DNA from: Salipiger pentaromativorans
GTDB taxonomy: Bacteria > Pseudomonadota > Alphaproteobacteria > Rhodobacterales > Rhodobacteraceae
Direction of reading: 5' to 3'
Length of the DNA: 54,134 nt
NCBI RefSeq assembly: GCF_024721115.1
Contig: NZ_JAMDHK010000024.1
Span: forward strand, 1-54,134
A model generated the notes under the pieces. It did no database searches, had not been told where the DNA came from, and saw only the letters and a program-made list of their open reading frames with translations. A program made the position numbers and the translations under genes. This document shows positions 50,060 through 54,134 of the stretch, piece after piece (position 1 is the first letter of the stretch; each line of letters opens with the position of its first letter).

Positions 50060-52771
50060 ATGGTTGCCCTGCGCCACGTGACCACGCAGTTTTCCGATCT
50101 GGCGGCGTTCATGACCTCGGTCAGCGGGCTGCAGACGGCCGGATCCGGCGGGTCGCTGAAACTGTACAGCCTCAGTGGACGGGGCGGCGGGCTGATGGTG
50201 TCCGACGCGGACACGCTGTCGCGGCTCGATACCGGGCAATATGCCGCCTCCGCCGGGCTCGACGCGCCGCGCGGTCTGCTGATCACCGAGATCGGCGGCC
50301 AGCAGACGGCGGTGGCCTTCGGGCGCTACGGCGTCGAGCTGGAGACCTGGCAGCTCAGCTCCTCGGGCATGGCGGCGGGCCGCGGCGCGCTGCGCTTCGA
50401 GGGCGGCACGCCCGACGCGCTGCTGGCGCTCGACGAGGTGACGCTGGGCGGCACGCGCTATTTCGTCAGCGCCGGGCGGCTGAGCGAGGGGCTGTCGGTC
50501 TGGCGGCTGCAGGGCAGCACGCTGGTCAAGCTGGCGCAGGACCCGGGCGCGGCGGCGCCGGGGGGCAACGCGGTCAACGATCTCGAGATTGTCACGCTGG
50601 GCGGGCAGACCCGGGTGCTGGCGGTCTCGGCCGAGCAGGATGCGGTCTATAATTACCGGCTCGGCGCCGGCGGCGCGCTGGAGGATGTGCAGCGGCTCGA
50701 TCTGCGCGACGGGCTCTATCTCGACACGCCCACCCATATCGAGGTGGTGACGGTGGCGGGGCGGAGCTATGCGCTGATCGGCGCGGCGGGCAGCGGCTCG
50801 CTGGCGGTGGTGGCGCTGACCGCCGAGGGCGGCATGCGGCCCACCGATCTGGTGGGCGACGATCTGGCCACGCGCTTTGCCGGCATGACCGTGCTCGAGA
50901 CGATCGAGGTGGCGGGGCAGGTCTATGTGGTGGCCGGCGGCGGCGATGACGGGCTGACGCTGATGACGCTGCTGCCGGGCGGCCGGCTGCTGCATCTCGA
51001 CACGATTCCCGACGATCTCGCCATGGCGCTGACCGATGTCACCGCGCTGACCCTGGCCGCCGATGCCGGCGGAATCGACATCTTCGCCGCCGGGGAATGG
51101 CCCGAGGGGCCCGATGGTGCCGGCGGCGGGCTGACCCAGCTGCGCGCCGATCTCGGGCTGGTGGGCGAGACCGTGCAGCTTGGGAACGCGGCGGATCTGT
51201 ATAACGGCACCGGCGGCAACGACCAGATCCATGGCGGCGGCGGCAACGACACGCTGCGCGCCGGCGCCGGGGCGGATGTGCTGATCGACGGTGCCGGCGC
51301 CGACACGCTGACCGGCGGGGCGGGGGCGGATGTCTTCGTCTTCACGCCGGACGGGGAGACCGACCGGATCACCGATTTCGAACCGGGGGTCGACCGGCTG
51401 GAGCTTTCGGCCATGGGGCGGTTCTACAGCGTCGGCGACGTGACCATCCAGAGCACCGCCCATGGCGCGCGGATCCTTTTCGGCGGCGAGGTGCTGCGCG
51501 TCGACAGCGCCGACGGGCGCGCGCTGACGGCGGCGGATTTCAGCATCGAGGACCTGCGCGACCTGTGGCACATCGACAGCGCCGCGCTGCCGGTGGCGGC
51601 GCTGTCGATGGCCGGCGGCACCGGCGCCGATCTGCTGGAGGGGCGCGGCGGCGCCGATACGCTGAGCGGCGGGGCCGGGGGCGACATCCTGCGCGGCATG
51701 GGCGGCGACGACATGCTTCTGGGCGAGGCCTATGATCCGGTCTTCGACGCGGCGGCGGCGCGGGTCTTTCGGCTCTATCAGGCGACGCTGGACCGGGCGC
51801 CGGATCAGGGCGGGCTGCTGAACTGGAGCGCGGCGCTGACCGAGGGCGGCCGCAGCCTGGTCTCGGTGGCGGCGGGATTCACCAATTCGGCGGAGTTCCG
51901 CAACACCTACGGGGCGCTCGACAATGCCGGTTTCGTCACCCAGCTTTACCGCAATGTGCTGGAGCGCGAGCCCGATGCGGGGGGGCTGGCCAACTGGGTG
52001 GCGCGGCTCGACGGCGGCATGAGCCGGGCGCAGGTGGTGGCGGGGTTCTCGGAAAGCGCCGAGTTTGTCCGCGACAGCGCCGCCGGGGCGCTGCGCTTCA
52101 GCGCCTCGGGCTTGCAGACCGACTATGCCGACGATGTGTTCCGGCTGTATCAGGCGATGCTCGACCGGGCGCCGGACGAGGGCGGGCTGCGCAACTGGAG
52201 CGCGCGGCTGGCGATGGGGGAAAAGACCTTTCTCCAGGTGATCGAGGGGTTCGAGAACAGCGCCGAGTTCCAGAACACCTATGGCAGCCTCGACGACGAG
52301 GGTTTTGTCACCCGGCTTTACAACAATGTGCTCGACCGCAATCCGGATGCGGGGGGGCTGGCCAATTGGGTGGCGCGGCTCGAGGATGGCATGAGCCGGG
52401 CGCAGGTGGTGCGCGGTCTGGCGCAGAGCGCCGAGTTCCAGGCCTCGTCCGAGCCCGAGCTGCTGCGCTGGACGCGGGCGCTTGGCATCGACGACGCGCT
52501 CGAGGGCGGCGCGGGGTCGAATGTGCTGTCGGGGGGGCTGTTCTCGGATTGCTTCGTGTTCGATGTCGGCGATGGCGGGCATCACGAAATCGCCGATCTG
52601 GAGCGCTGGGATTATCTGCGTTTCGACGGGTTCGGCTATGACAGCCCCGACGATCTGCGCGACCATATGGTCGAGGAAGACACGGGTGTGGTGTTTTCCG
52701 ATCAGGGGGTGACGGTGGTGTTTGTCGGGATGAATCTGTCTGATATTGCTGACGATATGTTCATCTTGTGA
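50060..52771 (+). CDS. Secreted beta-propeller / RTX / DUF4214 protein
   Basis: A 903-residue acidic protein. ATG 50060 is chosen, with GGAG eight bases upstream; an in-frame GTG lies at 50051. Residues 1-373 consist of repeated strand motifs such as GLLITEIGGQQTAVAFGRYG and LEIVTLGGQTRVLAVSAEQD, suggesting a beta-propeller. RTX nonapeptides lie at about 382-428 (GGNDQIHGGGGNDTLRAG) and 519-558. Two DUF4214 domains follow at about 567-793. The shared end domain (LERWDYLRFDGFGYDSPD, ending SDIADDMFIL) closes it. It has the same architecture as the other three large proteins but a different N-terminal head. Type I secretion and a surface-binding role are inferred. Confidence 0.9.
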   Translation: MVALRHVTTQFSDLAAFMTSVSGLQTAGSGGSLKLYSLSGRGGGLMVSDADTLSRLDTGQYAASAGLDAPRGLLITEIGGQQTAVAFGRYGVELETWQLSSSGMAAGRGALRFEGGTPDALLALDEVTLGGTRYFVSAGRLSEGLSVWRLQGSTLVKLAQDPGAAAPGGNAVNDLEIVTLGGQTRVLAVSAEQDAVYNYRLGAGGALEDVQRLDLRDGLYLDTPTHIEVVTVAGRSYALIGAAGSGSLAVVALTAEGGMRPTDLVGDDLATRFAGMTVLETIEVAGQVYVVAGGGDDGLTLMTLLPGGRLLHLDTIPDDLAMALTDVTALTLAADAGGIDIFAAGEWPEGPDGAGGGLTQLRADLGLVGETVQLGNAADLYNGTGGNDQIHGGGGNDTLRAGAGADVLIDGAGADTLTGGAGADVFVFTPDGETDRITDFEPGVDRLELSAMGRFYSVGDVTIQSTAHGARILFGGEVLRVDSADGRALTAADFSIEDLRDLWHIDSAALPVAALSMAGGTGADLLEGRGGADTLSGGAGGDILRGMGGDDMLLGEAYDPVFDAAAARVFRLYQATLDRAPDQGGLLNWSAALTEGGRSLVSVAAGFTNSAEFRNTYGALDNAGFVTQLYRNVLEREPDAGGLANWVARLDGGMSRAQVVAGFSESAEFVRDSAAGALRFSASGLQTDYADDVFRLYQAMLDRAPDEGGLRNWSARLAMGEKTFLQVIEGFENSAEFQNTYGSLDDEGFVTRLYNNVLDRNPDAGGLANWVARLEDGMSRAQVVRGLAQSAEFQASSEPELLRWTRALGIDDALEGGAGSNVLSGGLFSDCFVFDVGDGGHHEIADLERWDYLRFDGFGYDSPDDLRDHMVEEDTGVVFSDQGVTVVFVGMNLSDIADDMFIL

Positions 52772-52826
52772 TGGTATCGGGCCCCCAGGTCATCCATCGC
52801 GATCCACTGGAGGCAGAAACACCGCC

Positions 52827-54134
52827 ATGCCCATCGTCACCCGCGCGCCCAGCGATTTCGAACAGCTCATGCTGGAATATATCAACCGCGCGCGGGCCGA
52901 TCCGGAGGGCGAGTTCGACGTCTTCATCGCCGATGCGGCGACCGGCACCGGCGTGCAGGAGAACATCACCAGCGCGCTGGATTTCTTCGGGGTCGATCTG
53001 GATGTCTTCCTGGCGCAGATCTCGGTGCTGCCCTCGGTGGCGCCGCTGGCCTGGAACAGCGCGCTGGCGCTGGCGGCCGACGGCCATACCCAGGCGCTGA
53101 TCGACGCCGACGCCCAGTCGCACCAGCTTCCGGGCGAGCTGCCGCTTGACGAGCGGATCGAGGCCGAGGGCTATGTGAACTGGTCCTATCTGAACGAGAA
53201 CGTCTATTCCTACATGCAGGATCCGCTGCACGGGCATGCGGCCTTCTTCATCGACTGGGGCTATGGGCCCGACGGGATGCAGGATCCGCCGGGGCACCGC
53301 GACACGATCATGGCCTCCTATCTGACCGAGGTCGGGATCTCGGTGATGGCCGCGCCGGACGGGCCGAGCGTCGGGCCCTGGGTGGTGACGCAGGATTTCG
53401 GCTCGACCTGGGGGTATCAGGCGCAGCTTGTGGGCGTGGTCATCGACGATGCCGATGGCGACCGGTTCTATGACATGGGCGAGGGGATGGGCGGCGTCAC
53501 CGTGACCGCCACCAGCAGCTCGGGCCAGGTCTATACCACCACGAGCTGGGACTCGGGCGGCTATCAGATGGTGCTGCCCGAGGGCAGCTATACGGTGCGC
53601 TTTTCGGGCGGGGCGCTCAGCGGGGTGCTGTCCTACCAGCTCGAGATGGGCGGAGAGAACGCCAAGCTCGACGGGGTCGCGCAGGACGGCTCATCGGTGC
53701 CGGGCGTGGTTCTGGGCACCCCGGACAGCGAGATCCTGACCGCGCTCGACGGCTATGGGCAGATCCTGATCGGCAATGGCGGCGCGGATGTGCTGGTCGG
53801 TGCGGCGGATGACAACACCCTGATCGGCGACGCGGTCGATGCGGCGGGGCTGCCCGAGCTGGGCGCGCAGGTCTACCGGCTCTATCTCGCCACGCTCGAC
53901 CGCGTGCCCGACCCGACCGGCCACGACAGCTGGACCGAACGGCTGCTGACCGGAGAGAAGACGCTGCTGCAGGCGGCGGGCGGCTTCGTCAACAGCACCG
54001 AGTTCCAGAACACCTATGGCAGCCTCGACAACGAGGCGTTCGTCACGCTGCTGTATCAGAACGTGCTCGACCGCGACCCGGATGCCACCGGGCTCGCCAA
54101 TTGGGTGGCGCGGCTCGAGGATGGCATGAGCCGG
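52827..54134 (+). CDS. N-terminal part of CAP-domain / DUF4214 secreted protein (runs off the window end)
   Basis: The frame is open from the ATG at 52827 to the last base (436 codons) and continues in register at base 91 after circular joining, giving 681 residues. Residues about 8-190 form a CAP/SCP domain: LMLEYINRARADPEGEFD, WNSALALAADGHTQALID, SHQLPGELPLDERIEAEG, LNENVYSYM, then PGHRDTIMASYLTEVGIS, including the expected His and Glu. Residues 200-285 resemble a SdrD-type B or carboxypeptidase regulatory beta-sandwich (DADGDRFYDMGEGMGGVTVT). A short RTX bit (LIGNGGADVLVG) precedes DUF4214 half-repeats from about residue 345. GGAGG lies 14 bases before the ATG. It is probably secreted and surface-associated. 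Confidence 0.9.
   Translation, partial: MPIVTRAPSDFEQLMLEYINRARADPEGEFDVFIADAATGTGVQENITSALDFFGVDLDVFLAQISVLPSVAPLAWNSALALAADGHTQALIDADAQSHQLPGELPLDERIEAEGYVNWSYLNENVYSYMQDPLHGHAAFFIDWGYGPDGMQDPPGHRDTIMASYLTEVGISVMAAPDGPSVGPWVVTQDFGSTWGYQAQLVGVVIDDADGDRFYDMGEGMGGVTVTATSSSGQVYTTTSWDSGGYQMVLPEGSYTVRFSGGALSGVLSYQLEMGGENAKLDGVAQDGSSVPGVVLGTPDSEILTALDGYGQILIGNGGADVLVGAADDNTLIGDAVDAAGLPELGAQVYRLYLATLDRVPDPTGHDSWTERLLTGEKTLLQAAGGFVNSTEFQNTYGSLDNEAFVTLLYQNVLDRDPDATGLANWVARLEDGMSR
54045..54134 (+). repeat. 90-bp terminal direct repeat, identical to bases 1-90 (circular junction)
   Basis: Bases 54045-54134 equal bases 1-90 without mismatch and lie in the same reading frame. Other DUF4214 modules in the window differ by several percent over this stretch. 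The repeat is therefore most simply the assembly overlap of a closed circle of 54,044 bp. Confidence 0.88.

Noticed and set aside
52827-54134. Truncated pseudogene at the window end
   Set aside because: The frame continues in register through the 90-bp overlap into bases 91-828 and ends with the family end domain, so it is a whole gene cut by linearisation.

Overview
The window reads as an essentially complete circular plasmid of about 54.04 kb from a Rhodobacteraceae (roseobacter-type) alphaproteobacterium. The first and last 90 bases are identical, and joining them turns two partial reading frames into one continuous 681-residue gene. The replication module is a solitary RepA-type initiator (PF10134 family) with divergent parA-parB. 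Three 22-bp-spaced iterons lie between repA and parA, and palindromic parS-like sites (TGTTTCGCWGCGAAACA) flank parB. High GC, DUF4214/RTX proteins, DUF2793 and DUF6473-type proteins all fit Rhodobacteraceae. The gene content matches the general description of roseobacter RepA 'biofilm plasmids' that carry a rhamnose operon. The name of the host and its relation to those plasmids are inferences.

Layout. 1-2942 (+): the end of the junction-spanning CAP/DUF4214 gene, then three tail-fibre-like genes (DUF2793 with a pyocin-knob-like end, plus two small ones). 3016-3172: a tandemly duplicated double hairpin between convergent units. 3179-17448 (-): a long surface-sugar block holding manC, two sulfotransferase-type genes, three glycosyltransferase-type genes, gmd and the CMP-Kdo genes kdsA, kdsB and kdsD. 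17671-25048: sulfotransferases, a GT61 enzyme, a DUF6473-like protein and an alpha/beta hydrolase. 25354-33519: two large secreted proteins, RTX-DUF4214 (+) and PPC/FG-GAP/DUF4214 (-), with a sulfotransferase between them. 33734-39054 (-): rmlA, rmlD, rmlB, rmlC, a sulfotransferase and repA, all tightly packed. 39055-42275: origin, parA, parB and parS sites. 42276-49916: a two-domain glycosyltransferase, two sulfotransferase-like genes and a capsule exporter (kpsM divergent from kpsE-kpsT). 50060-54134 (+): two more DUF4214 proteins, the last running across the junction.

How the genes fit together. The plasmid encodes activated precursors (GDP-mannose and GDP-4-keto-6-deoxymannose, dTDP-L-rhamnose, CMP-Kdo), five glycosyltransferase-type proteins, nine PAPS-sulfotransferase-type proteins and an ABC-2 capsule exporter. 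It also encodes four large secreted proteins with different N-termini but the same C-terminal DUF4214 pair and end domain. The simplest reading is a plasmid for making and exporting a heavily sulfated, Kdo-linked capsule or adhesive polysaccharide, with a matching set of surface proteins. No Wzy/Wzx, initiating sugar-phosphate transferase, KpsD, KdsC, PAPS synthesis genes, type I secretion ABC exporter, transcription regulator, transposase, relaxase or toxin-antitoxin pair was recognised. Those functions would have to come from the host. No tRNA, rRNA or CRISPR array was seen.
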